Origin: Clostridia bacterium
GTDB taxonomy: Bacteria; Bacillota_A; Clostridia; Christensenellales; Aristaeellaceae
Assembly: GCA_017464225.1 (NCBI GenBank)
Contig: JAFUDW010000208.1
Location: forward strand, 1 to 17,996
Direction: 5' to 3'
DNA length: 17,996 nt
Shown here: positions 6,121 to 14,443 of the stretch, piece by piece
How the letters are laid out: every line of letters starts with the position of its first letter
How positions within the stretch are numbered: position 1 is the stretch's first letter
Translations under genes and position numbers: made by a program
Notes under the pieces: generated by a model
The model's database searches: none
Told to the model about the DNA's origin: nothing
The model's input: the letters and a program-made list of their open reading frames with translations, nothing else

Positions 6121-6776
6121 AAATGCTGGTTGTTTTTGAAAAAAAAGATAGGCTTCGGCATGTAGGGCATCTGGATCTGATGCGCGCCATGCAGCGCGCG
6201 CTGCGCCGCAGCGGCGTGCCCATCGCTTTTTCAAAGGGCTTCAATCCTCATCTTTTGCTGACCTTTGCCGCACCTCTTTCGGTTGGAATGCCGGGGCTCC
6301 GCGAGGTGATGGAAGTCCCTCTTTCCGAAGAAATCAGCGAAGATGAATTCAAGGAAAAACTGCGCGCCGCTCTGCCGCCCGAATTGCCATGCATCGCCGT
6401 TCGCGCGGTGGATGACAGGCATCCCGCGCCCATGGCGCTGCTATACGCCGCGTCCTATCGGATCAGCGTCAAGGAAGATGCCGAAGTGATGATCGGCGCT
6501 ATTCCCTCCTTCATGGCCCGGAACAGTGTAATGGCGATCAGAAAAACCAAAAGCGGCGAAAAACTGATTGATATACGGCCTATGGTCTATGATCTGAAAG
6601 CGATGGATCAAGAGACCATCGCCTGTACACTTGCGCTTTGCGAGGCGGCAACCTGCAAACCAGAACTGCTGATGGACGCCTTGGCTCATGAGGCTGGGCT
6701 TGAATCCCACCCGCGGGCCATTTGCGTTCGCACGCAGCTGTACGGCAAGGATTTGGTGCCGCTGGAGCTCCTATGA
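6117..6776 (+). CDS. Radical SAM-linked protein (DUF2344/TIGR03936-type)
   Basis: A 219-residue protein of the family found beside or fused to the preceding type of radical SAM protein; its function is unknown. The N-terminus matches the family closely: DRLRHVGHLDLMRAMQRALRR, then GVPIAFSKGFNPHLLLTFAAPL. No cysteine cluster, membrane segment or nucleotide-binding loop is seen. I chose the ATG at 6117, which overlaps the preceding stop (ATGA); AAGGAG at 6098-6103 is 13 nt away. An in-frame GTG at 6105 would add MRRQ but leaves almost no spacer to that site. The stop overlaps the start of the RNase E/G gene by ATGA, so all three genes are probably translationally coupled and made in similar amounts. 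Confidence 0.88.
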   Translation: MKMLVVFEKKDRLRHVGHLDLMRAMQRALRRSGVPIAFSKGFNPHLLLTFAAPLSVGMPGLREVMEVPLSEEISEDEFKEKLRAALPPELPCIAVRAVDDRHPAPMALLYAASYRISVKEDAEVMIGAIPSFMARNSVMAIRKTKSGEKLIDIRPMVYDLKAMDQETIACTLALCEAATCKPELLMDALAHEAGLESHPRAICVRTQLYGKDLVPLELL

Positions 6777-7942
6777 GCATCCTGCTTGTAGAAAAAAACG
6801 GAGAGAAGACAGAAGCCGCCGTCATTCTCCATGACCAACTGTACGCGTTTCAAGGCGCTGTTGACGCTAACCTTCAGGAAGGACAAATCTTCCGGGGAAC
6901 GGTGGATCGCGTCCTGAAGGGCGTAAACGCGGTATTTATTCGGCTGCCCGGTCGTGAAATGGGTTTTTTGCCTTTTTCCCCCGGCAAGAAAGCGCCTGCG
7001 TCAGGCACCGCGGTGCTTGTGCAGGTGAAACGTCCGCCCAATCTGAATAAAAAGGCCATGCTCTCCCAGGATATCGCACTGGGCGGGGATCATGTGGTAT
7101 ATCTGCCCAACGGAGGCGGCGTTCATGTTTCCTCCCGGATACAGGATGCCGGCGAAAAGCAGACGCTTATATCACGCGGCAAAGCGTTTCTGCCGGCGAC
7201 AGGCGGATTGATCCTGCGTTCAGCTGCCATGAATGCCGACGACAGCCGCCTGGCCGACGAAATCGCTACTCTCATTTTCCGTTGGAAAGAAATAGCCGAA
7301 AAAGCCGCGGAAGGTTCAACTCCCTCCCTGCTCTGGAACGGCGCGGATCCTATTGAAAAGCTGCTGAACGAGGAAAAGCACAGATTGGAATGCGTGATCG
7401 CAAATACCCCAGCCACGCTCCCCAGCTCCATATCCTGTCCAATCAAGTTCAGCGAGCATCCATTTATCCTGTACAATGTGCGGCACAGGCTGGAGAAATC
7501 CATGCGGCGCACTGTACAGATGAAAAGCGGCGCCACGCTGGTCATCGATCCCTGCGAAGCCATGACGGTCATCGACGTAAACAGCGCCATGGCGTCGGTG
7601 GGAAAGGATATTGCCCAAACAGCCGAAAAAATCAATACTGAAGCCGCCAGAGAAATTGCAAGACTTCTTCGGCTTCGTGGCATCGGCGGCATGATCGTTA
7701 TTGATTTTATTGATATGGCTTCTGCGGAAGCGCAGGAACGTCTGCTGAATACCATGCGCGAAGCGCTGCTGGAGGATCCGGTAAAAACCACCGTGCATGA
7801 TATCACTTCGCTGGGGCTGATGGAAATCACGCGCCAGCGAAAGCAGCTGCCGCTGCCTACGCTGCCGGACGTCCCCTGCCCCCATTGCGGCGGCACAGGC
7901 ATACTATTTTCCGATCACGAGGAGGACGCAGCAAATGCGTGA
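6773..7942 (+). CDS. rng: Ribonuclease E/G, compact form
   Basis: A 389-residue endoribonuclease of the RNase E/G family, which cuts single-stranded RNA at A/U-rich sites and takes part in rRNA 5' maturation and mRNA decay. An S1-like RNA-binding domain (GQIFRGTVDRVLKGVNAVFIRL) starts near residue 37. The DNase I-like domain has the two Mg-binding aspartates, D268 in TVIDVNSA and D311 in IVIDFIDM. The zinc-link CPHC (369-372) that joins dimers is present. The protein ends about 20 residues after this link, so the C-terminal small domain of E. coli RNase G (489 residues) and the degradosome scaffold of RNase E are missing. Start ATG 6773 overlaps the preceding stop by ATGA. Its usual neighbours rplU and rpmA do not follow; miaB does. 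Confidence 0.92.
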   Translation: MSILLVEKNGEKTEAAVILHDQLYAFQGAVDANLQEGQIFRGTVDRVLKGVNAVFIRLPGREMGFLPFSPGKKAPASGTAVLVQVKRPPNLNKKAMLSQDIALGGDHVVYLPNGGGVHVSSRIQDAGEKQTLISRGKAFLPATGGLILRSAAMNADDSRLADEIATLIFRWKEIAEKAAEGSTPSLLWNGADPIEKLLNEEKHRLECVIANTPATLPSSISCPIKFSEHPFILYNVRHRLEKSMRRTVQMKSGATLVIDPCEAMTVIDVNSAMASVGKDIAQTAEKINTEAAREIARLLRLRGIGGMIVIDFIDMASAEAQERLLNTMREALLEDPVKTTVHDITSLGLMEITRQRKQLPLPTLPDVPCPHCGGTGILFSDHEEDAANA

Positions 7943-9338
7943 AGAGATCAGGCGAATTACAGAGACTGAAATCGCAAAGCAGCGTGAATACGCCAGGCAG
8001 GTGCGCTTTCATCCCGATCGCCCGCAAACCTATTTTATCGTTACCTACGGCTGTCAAATGAACGCGCACGACAGCGAAAAACTGGCGGGTATGCTGGAGG
8101 ACATGGGGCTTACAGCCGCAGCGGAAAAAACACAGGCTGATCTGGTGCTGCACAATACCTGCTGCATCCGCGACAATGCCGAACGCAAAGCCTTGGGCAA
8201 CGTAACCTGGCTGAAGGAGATCAAAAAAGAGCGTCCTGAACTGCTCATCGGCGTATGCGGCTGTATGATTCAGCAGTCTGAAATGGCCGATAAGCTGCTT
8301 CGGCAGTATCCTTTTATCGACCTGGCCTTCGGCACGGGAAACCTGTATAGATTGCCCGAATATCTCCTGGAAGCCATTGAGAACAAGGATCGCGTGATCC
8401 GGGTGGATCAGGAAGCCAGCACCGTGGCCGAGGGCCTTCCCGTTCGCCGGGAAAGCGGCATCAAAGCCTATATTACTGTAATGTACGGCTGCAATAATTA
8501 TTGCTCATACTGCATCGTTCCCTATGTGAGAGGCCGCGAACGAAGCCGTATGAGCGATGATATCGTCCGTGAAGCCGAGGCGCTGGCCGCGTCCGGCGTC
8601 AAGGAGATCATGCTGCTGGGGCAAAACGTAAACAGCTATGGACTGGACAGTAACGAAGGCGTATCCTTCGCACAACTGCTTCACAGGATGAGTCAAACCG
8701 GTATTGAGCGTCTTCGCTTTATGACCTCCCATCCCAAGGACCTTTCCGACGAATTGATCGATGAAATGGCAACCAATCCCGTTATCGCCCCGCACCTTCA
8801 TTTGCCCGTTCAGTCGGGCAGCGACCGCATCCTGCATGAAATGAACCGCCGCTATACCCGGGAACATTACCTGAAAAGGGTACAGGCGCTGCGCTCCGCC
8901 ATGCCAAGCATAGGTCTGACCACAGATCTGATTGTGGCCTTTCCCGGGGAAACCGAAGATGAATTCCGTGATACGCTTTCCCTGGTGGAAGAGGTGCGCT
9001 ACGACAGCGCTTATACCTTTATCTACAGCCCCCGCAAAGGTACCCGCGCGGCTGACATGCCCGGAAAAATCGATCCAGCGCTGGCTTCTGAGCGCATTGA
9101 ACGGCTGATCGCCGTTCAGGAGCACATCACAAGCGAAATACTTTCCGGCATGAAAGGGCAGATTGCTCATGTGCTGGTGGAGGGCAATTCCCGCCGCAGT
9201 GAAAAACAGCTGACAGGCAAAAGCGGCCGCAATATCAACGTAAATTTTTCCGGGGATGCGTCCGATGTCGGAAAAATCATTCCCGTGCGCGTGACCGGCG
9301 CCGGCAGCAATACGCTGCGCGGTGAAAAGGAGGACTGA
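7935..9338 (+). CDS. miaB: tRNA-2-methylthio-N6-isopentenyladenosine synthase (methylthiotransferase)
   Basis: A 467-residue radical SAM methylthiotransferase that converts i6A37 to ms2i6A37 in tRNAs reading UNN codons. The N-terminal domain carries the auxiliary [4Fe-4S] ligands C40 (TYGCQMN), C76 (HNTCCIRDNAE) and C110 (GVCGCM). The radical SAM core has C186, C190 and C193 (YGCNNYCSYCIVPYVRGRERSR). A TRAM RNA-binding domain forms about the last 65 residues. NTCCIR and YVRGRE are typical of MiaB rather than MtaB or RimO. The ATG at 7935 overlaps the end of rng by 8 nt and has GAGGAGG just upstream. Its substrate is made by MiaA, encoded later in the same unit, so the two steps of A37 modification are genetically linked here. 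Confidence 0.95.
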   Translation: MREEIRRITETEIAKQREYARQVRFHPDRPQTYFIVTYGCQMNAHDSEKLAGMLEDMGLTAAAEKTQADLVLHNTCCIRDNAERKALGNVTWLKEIKKERPELLIGVCGCMIQQSEMADKLLRQYPFIDLAFGTGNLYRLPEYLLEAIENKDRVIRVDQEASTVAEGLPVRRESGIKAYITVMYGCNNYCSYCIVPYVRGRERSRMSDDIVREAEALAASGVKEIMLLGQNVNSYGLDSNEGVSFAQLLHRMSQTGIERLRFMTSHPKDLSDELIDEMATNPVIAPHLHLPVQSGSDRILHEMNRRYTREHYLKRVQALRSAMPSIGLTTDLIVAFPGETEDEFRDTLSLVEEVRYDSAYTFIYSPRKGTRAADMPGKIDPALASERIERLIAVQEHITSEILSGMKGQIAHVLVEGNSRRSEKQLTGKSGRNINVNFSGDASDVGKIIPVRVTGAGSNTLRGEKED

Positions 9339-9341
9339 TTT

Positions 9342-9749
9342 ATGTTCCATATGAGTCGGGAAATATATAATAAAATCGAGGAGCTCGCTCATCTCATAAC
9401 AGAATCTGATGAATATAAGGCGATGAAGCAGGCTGAAAAGGAAAGCGAAAGCGATCCCGCCCTGTCCGCCCGTTTAGCGGCATATAATGAAAAAAAAGAG
9501 CAGATTGAAATTGAGGCGGATAAAGAGGAGCGGGATTTTGATCTGCTTGCGGCGCTGACGCGCGAAGCGGATGAAATATCAATGGAAATGTATGCGTTGC
9601 CGGCCTGGAAAACCCTGCAGCAGGCGCGCATTCCCTTTAACCAGCTCATGCAGGGCGTTGTGGACGTGCTGCAGAGCGTAGTGGAACCGGACGTCCAGTG
9701 CAGCTGCAGCAGAAACTGCGCTTCCTGCGGCGGATGCGGTCAGGCTTAA
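9342..9749 (+). CDS. ricA: YlbF/YmcA-family protein, RicA-like, with cysteine-rich tail
   Basis: A 135-residue, mostly helical protein of the YlbF/YmcA family. In B. subtilis, YmcA (RicA), YlbF (RicF) and YaaT (RicT) form a complex that carries [4Fe-4S] clusters and promotes RNA processing by RNase Y as well as sporulation and competence. The helical core (about 1-110) includes EYKAMKQAEKESESDPA and the charged coiled-coil segment that follows. The tail CSCSRNCASCGGC places five cysteines at 120, 122, 126, 129 and 132. The assignment to RicA rather than RicF rests on position: miaB is next to ymcA in B. subtilis, also just before the mutS-mutL region. The start at 9342 has AAGGAGG 9 nt upstream; an in-frame ATG three codons later is possible. 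The gene cotE, which separates ymcA from mutS in B. subtilis, is absent. Confidence 0.82.
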   Translation: MFHMSREIYNKIEELAHLITESDEYKAMKQAEKESESDPALSARLAAYNEKKEQIEIEADKEERDFDLLAALTREADEISMEMYALPAWKTLQQARIPFNQLMQGVVDVLQSVVEPDVQCSCSRNCASCGGCGQA

Positions 9750-9776
9750 CAGCGCGGTGCAGAAGGAGTAAATATC

Positions 9777-12386
9777 ATGGCAAGACCGGCGATCAGCAGC
9801 GTGACGCCTATGATGCAGCAATACCTGCTCATCAAGGAGCAGCACCCAGATGAACTGCTATTTTACCGTCTCGGCGATTTCTACGAGATGTTCTTCGACG
9901 ACGCCATCACGGCCAGCAGGGAGCTTGAGCTGACGCTTACGGGTCGTGACTGCGGCCTTTCCGAGCGCGCGCCCATGTGCGGCGTTCCCTATCACGCAGT
10001 AGATACTTATATTACGCGGCTGATTGAAAAAGGCTATCGTGTGGCGATCTGTGAACAGATGGAGAATCCCGCCCTGGCGAAGGGACTGGTAAAACGGGAA
10101 ATCACCCGTATTGTCACGCCGGGGACCGTTACCGATAAATCAGCGCTGAACGACAGGCAGAACAGCTTTCTGGCCGCCGTATGCTTTGAGGGGAAGCGCG
10201 CCGGAATCGCCTATACGGATGTGACCACGGGCGAATTCTATGTTCGCCAGTTAGCGGCTACCGAACGTGATTTACGCGGCGCTTTGGCCTCCATCTCTCC
10301 CCGGGAGATCATTACCAACGATGCAGACGCCATCCGATCCATTGCAAACGTTCCCCTGGGCAGCTGCGCCCAGACCGCCTTTCGAGGCGCTAACGCCACT
10401 GAAATGCTGATCCGGCATTTCGGCGTGTCTTCGCTGACCTCGCTGGGGCTGGATAATGCGCTGCTGCCTGCCGCTCATGCCGCTGGAGCGTTGATGCGTT
10501 ATCTGGACGAAACTCAGAAAAACGCCATGACGCATATCACCTCGCTTCGGATCATCGCCGAAAACCAAACCATGCCGCTGGACGCGGCCACCCGGAGAAA
10601 TCTGGAATTGACCGAGGGGCTGAGCGGGCGTACGATCCGCGGGAGCCTGCTTTGGCTGCTGGATAAAACGGCCACCTCCATGGGCGGCAGACTGCTCAGA
10701 CGCTGGGTGGAACAGCCGCTGCTTGGCCGGGATGCCATTGAAGGCAGGCTGAACGCCGTTGAAGCGCTGTACAACAGTCATGTGCTTTCCGAAAAGCTCT
10801 ATGAGATATTGCGGAATGTATACGACATGGAGCGCATCCTTTCCAAGGTATCCTACAATTCCATCAACGCCAGGGATTGCTTGGCGCTGCTTCGCTCCCT
10901 GAAACAGGTCCCGTCCCTGCAAACGCTGCTGTCGGATGAAAGCTGCGCCGCTGTTCGGCTGGCTCTGGGCGCGCTGGATCCGCTGGAGGAGCTCACGCAG
11001 CTGCTGGAAGATGCCATTGATCCTGACGCTCCCCTGCAAATCACGGAAGGATCTGTGATCCGCGAAGGATACAACGCGCAGCTGGACGAGCTTCGCGCCG
11101 CTGCCACCCAGGGAAAAATATGGCTCAGCGATCTGGAGGCCAAGGAACGCGAGGAAACGGGCATCAAAAACCTTCGCATCCAGTACAACCGTGTGTTCGG
11201 CTATTATATCGAGGTGACAAAAGCGTATTATTCGCTGGTGCCGCTTCGCTATCAGCGCAGACAAACGCTGGCCAATTCCGAGCGCTTCACCACCGATGAA
11301 CTGCGCCAGATCGAATCCAAGATCACCGGAGCGCAGGAACAGAGCATGCGGCTGGAGCTGGAGCTTTTCAACGCGGTACGCGCCAGCATATCTTCCGTTA
11401 TGCAGCGGCTTTTGGGCACGGCGGAGGCACTGAAAACACTGGACGCACTGCTTTCCCTGGCCCGGGTCGCCCGAGAAAATAACTATATCCGCCCTTCCCT
11501 CAACGAAGACGGCATATTGCTGATCCACGACGGACGGCACCCTGTGGTGGAGCGCACGCTGAGCGACGGTCTGTTTGTTCCCAATGATACCGAAATGAAC
11601 ATTGAGGACAAACGTATGCAGATCATCACCGGCCCCAACATGGCGGGCAAGAGCACCTATATGCGGCAAGTGGCTCTGATCGTTCTCATGGCGCACATGG
11701 GTTCCTTTGTTCCCGCCAGAGAAGCCAACATTTCCCTGGTGGACAATGTGTTCACCCGTGTGGGCGCATCGGACGACCTGGCAGGCGGGCAGAGCACCTT
11801 TATGGTGGAAATGAGTGAAACCGCCTATATCCTGCGCAACGCCACCCGCCGCTCCCTGGTCATCCTGGATGAGATTGGCAGGGGTACCAGCACCTTTGAC
11901 GGGCTCAGCATCGCCTGGGCCACGGTGGAATACCTGTGCGATCAGAAAAAGTGCGGCGCCAAAGCCCTTTTCGCCACGCATTACCATGAACTGTCCGAAT
12001 TGGAGGGCGTGCTGGAGGGCGTTGCAAATTATCAAATTTCGGTCAAGGAGCACGGCGAAGAGGTCATCTTCCTGCGCAAGATCATTCGCGGCGGCGCCGA
12101 TAAAAGCTTTGGCGTATATGTGGCCAGGCTGGCGGGCGTTCCCCATGCCGTGGTGGCCCGCGCTCAGGAGATCGAAGCGCGGTTGGAGGCCAACAATATC
12201 AACCAGAACACCATTGGACGCAATATTCTTGAAAAAGGCAAGCGAAAAAACCAACAGCAGGATCTTTTTGAGTATGGACGAACCGAATTGATCGAGGAAC
12301 TATCCTCCCTTGACGTGCTTTCCATGTCCCCCATGGACGCGCTTAACAAGCTTTTCCTGCTGCGTGAAAAAGCCAGAAAGCTTTAA
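9777..12386 (+). CDS. mutS: DNA mismatch repair protein MutS
   Basis: An 869-residue full-length MutS, the dimer that recognises mismatches and small loops and recruits MutL on ATP binding. The mismatch-binding F-x-E is at F35-Y36-E37 (GDFYEMF). The Walker A loop GPNMAGKST is at 619-627 and Walker B ILDE ends at 698-699, followed by GRGTSTFDG and the TH-containing FATHYHEL. The C-terminal helix-turn-helix dimerisation region is present. Near the end QQDLF (827-831) fits the beta-clamp-binding consensus, as in B. subtilis MutS, which suggests coupling to the replication fork. The ATG at 9777 has AAGGAG 8 nt upstream; the gap from ricA is 27 nt. The gap to mutL is 16 nt, so the two repair proteins are cotranscribed. 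Confidence 0.97.
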   Translation: MARPAISSVTPMMQQYLLIKEQHPDELLFYRLGDFYEMFFDDAITASRELELTLTGRDCGLSERAPMCGVPYHAVDTYITRLIEKGYRVAICEQMENPALAKGLVKREITRIVTPGTVTDKSALNDRQNSFLAAVCFEGKRAGIAYTDVTTGEFYVRQLAATERDLRGALASISPREIITNDADAIRSIANVPLGSCAQTAFRGANATEMLIRHFGVSSLTSLGLDNALLPAAHAAGALMRYLDETQKNAMTHITSLRIIAENQTMPLDAATRRNLELTEGLSGRTIRGSLLWLLDKTATSMGGRLLRRWVEQPLLGRDAIEGRLNAVEALYNSHVLSEKLYEILRNVYDMERILSKVSYNSINARDCLALLRSLKQVPSLQTLLSDESCAAVRLALGALDPLEELTQLLEDAIDPDAPLQITEGSVIREGYNAQLDELRAAATQGKIWLSDLEAKEREETGIKNLRIQYNRVFGYYIEVTKAYYSLVPLRYQRRQTLANSERFTTDELRQIESKITGAQEQSMRLELELFNAVRASISSVMQRLLGTAEALKTLDALLSLARVARENNYIRPSLNEDGILLIHDGRHPVVERTLSDGLFVPNDTEMNIEDKRMQIITGPNMAGKSTYMRQVALIVLMAHMGSFVPAREANISLVDNVFTRVGASDDLAGGQSTFMVEMSETAYILRNATRRSLVILDEIGRGTSTFDGLSIAWATVEYLCDQKKCGAKALFATHYHELSELEGVLEGVANYQISVKEHGEEVIFLRKIIRGGADKSFGVYVARLAGVPHAVVARAQEIEARLEANNINQNTIGRNILEKGKRKNQQQDLFEYGRTELIEELSSLDVLSMSPMDALNKLFLLREKARKL

Positions 12387-12402
12387 TTCAGAAGGAGTTC
12401 TT

Positions 12403-14442
12403 ATGCAAGTCGCGCACATCAGGCAATTATCCTCCGACGTTATTGGTCAGATCGCCGCGGGCGAAGTGGTAGAGCGTCCTTCCGCCGCCATCAAAGAGCT
12501 GGTGGAAAATAGCATGGACGCCGGCGCTTCCGCCATCACCGTGGAAATCAGAGACGGCGGCCTCAGTTATTTTCGCGTGGTTGACAACGGCTCCGGCATT
12601 CAGCCCAGCGATATCCGTCTGGCTTTCGCTCGGCATGCAACCAGCAAAATCACAAATGCCGCGGATCTGTATGGCGTACAGACGCTGGGGTTTCGCGGCG
12701 AGGCGCTGGCATCCATCGCGGCGGTTGCCCGCGTCAACTGCACCACCCGCATGCGAGGCGCGGAATATGGCATCTCTGTACAAAACAACGGCGGAGAAAT
12801 GGGAGAGATCAAGGAGGCGGCCTGCCCTGAAGGCACGAGCTTTACGGTAAAGGATATTTTCTTTAACGCGCCGGTGCGTCTGAAATTCTTAAAAAAACCT
12901 TCCACCGAAACTGGGTATATATCCGATCTGATGATGCGTTTTATCCTTTCTCATCCTCAGGTTTCCTTCCGTTACATTGCCGATGGAAAAACGATTTATT
13001 TCAGCGCAGGAGACGGAAAGCTGGAAAGCGCCGTCATGAGTATCTATGGACTGAGCACGCTGGACAAACTGCATAAAATCAACGGCAGCATGAACGGCGT
13101 GTTATTAGACGGATATGTAGGCGTTGGCGATCTGAACCGCGGCAATCGCTCCCATCAGTCTTTTATCTTGAACGGACGATTGATCAAAAGCAATTTGCTG
13201 ACCAGCGCGCTGGAGGAGGCCTGTAAACAGCGCGTTATGATCGGTAAATTTCCCATGTGCGTGCTGCATCTGACCATGCCATTTGAGGCTGCGGACGTCA
13301 ACGTGCATCCCAACAAATGGGAAGTTCGCTTTGCCGATGAAAAAGCCGTACGGGAAGCAGTGCAAACGCTGATTTACGACGTGCTTCGTGAGGACAAGCC
13401 GCTGGAGCGCGCTCCTTCGCTTTTTGAAGAAACGCAGCAAGCTTCCCCTGTAACGGTAAAACGGTTCTCTCCAGAAAAATACGTTCAGCGTCAATCCGAG
13501 CAGAAAAACATATCAGGATCGGCAGATGAAGATCATGCCCCAGTTCTTGTTAAAGATGATTCCATCAATAACATACCCGTGTTTAATTCAGATAAGGCTA
13601 AAGTCGAAATTGGATCGGCGTCTTCCGTCCCGCTAACAGCGCGATCTCAATCCGGTTTTTCACAAAATCGCGGGTATGACAGGGCTGCATTTATTCCCAA
13701 CACATTTGACGAATCTCAAAAAAAGGTAACGGCATATAACAATGATCAATGCACGCTCGTTCGGGAATCGGAACCGGTGGCTGTGCAGGAAAACCTTTCC
13801 CTCCCATCCACGGTATCTGTTGAAGCAGCACCGACTGATGCGCCAATCATAGAAGAACAGCTTGACGCGCTGCCTGTGCGCCTGATCGGCGTGGTATTCA
13901 ATACTTATATCCTGCTTGAGTGTGCCGATCGGCTGTTGATGTGCGATCAGCACGCGGTACATGAGCGACTGCTGTATGAACAATATATGCGCGATTGCGC
14001 AGGCGGAGCGGCCACGCAGCTGCTCCTTATGCCTGAAGTTATCCGGCTGACCCATCGGGAGTACGAACTGTTTTTGCAGAATAAGGATGTGCTTGAAAAG
14101 GCCGGATTTGACGCTGATGATTTTGGCGATCTATCGGTGCAGCTTCGTTCCGTTCCTTTGATGCTTGGACAGGCGCGCAGCTCTGACTGTTTCCGCGACG
14201 CCCTGGATGAGCTTTCAGACGGCGGTCAGCTGACCGACCAAAAACGTACCGATCGCATTATCCAAATGGCCTGCAAGCACGCTGTAAAAGGCGGTGAACG
14301 CGCGCCAATGGAGGCGCTGATGGAACTGGTGCGCCGCATGGTGCGCGAAAACGTTACGCCTACCTGCCCCCATGGCAGGCCTTTGGTGATTGAAGTAACC
14401 CAGCGAGAGTTGGAAAAGCGTTTCCATCGGATTCAGAATTGA
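12403..14442 (+). CDS. mutL: DNA mismatch repair protein MutL with endonuclease site
   Basis: A 679-residue MutL. The GHKL ATPase domain (1 to about 335) shows KELVENSMDAGA with catalytic E32 and Mg ligand N36, then DNGSGI, TLGFRGEALASIA and the NAPVRLKFL segment. A poorly conserved, visibly more A/T-rich linker spans about 345-490. The C-terminal dimerisation domain has the metal-binding endonuclease motif DQHAVHER (515-522), ACKHAVK (from 623) and CPHGRP (from 655), so this is the self-nicking type used by bacteria without MutH. QLLLMP (539-544) resembles a beta-clamp-binding motif. I chose the ATG at 12403, with AAGGAG 8 nt upstream; a longer frame beginning at 12310 overlaps mutS and would add a 31-residue segment unlike any MutL N-terminus. 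Confidence 0.96.
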   Translation: MQVAHIRQLSSDVIGQIAAGEVVERPSAAIKELVENSMDAGASAITVEIRDGGLSYFRVVDNGSGIQPSDIRLAFARHATSKITNAADLYGVQTLGFRGEALASIAAVARVNCTTRMRGAEYGISVQNNGGEMGEIKEAACPEGTSFTVKDIFFNAPVRLKFLKKPSTETGYISDLMMRFILSHPQVSFRYIADGKTIYFSAGDGKLESAVMSIYGLSTLDKLHKINGSMNGVLLDGYVGVGDLNRGNRSHQSFILNGRLIKSNLLTSALEEACKQRVMIGKFPMCVLHLTMPFEAADVNVHPNKWEVRFADEKAVREAVQTLIYDVLREDKPLERAPSLFEETQQASPVTVKRFSPEKYVQRQSEQKNISGSADEDHAPVLVKDDSINNIPVFNSDKAKVEIGSASSVPLTARSQSGFSQNRGYDRAAFIPNTFDESQKKVTAYNNDQCTLVRESEPVAVQENLSLPSTVSVEAAPTDAPIIEEQLDALPVRLIGVVFNTYILLECADRLLMCDQHAVHERLLYEQYMRDCAGGAATQLLLMPEVIRLTHREYELFLQNKDVLEKAGFDADDFGDLSVQLRSVPLMLGQARSSDCFRDALDELSDGGQLTDQKRTDRIIQMACKHAVKGGERAPMEALMELVRRMVRENVTPTCPHGRPLVIEVTQRELEKRFHRIQN

Positions 14443-14443
14443 T

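Noticed and set aside
8505..9392. 295-codon open frame antisense to miaB
   Set aside because: The MiaB motifs on the plus strand are decisive and the antisense product resembles nothing.
10272..12254. 660-codon open frame antisense to mutS
   Set aside because: It is a shadow of a G/C-ending third-codon bias in mutS. The protein has no recognisable domain and mutS is certain.
12310..12402. Longer N-terminus for MutL
   Set aside because: The extra 31 residues overlap mutS and do not resemble MutL, while the ATG at 12403 has an ideal ribosome site.
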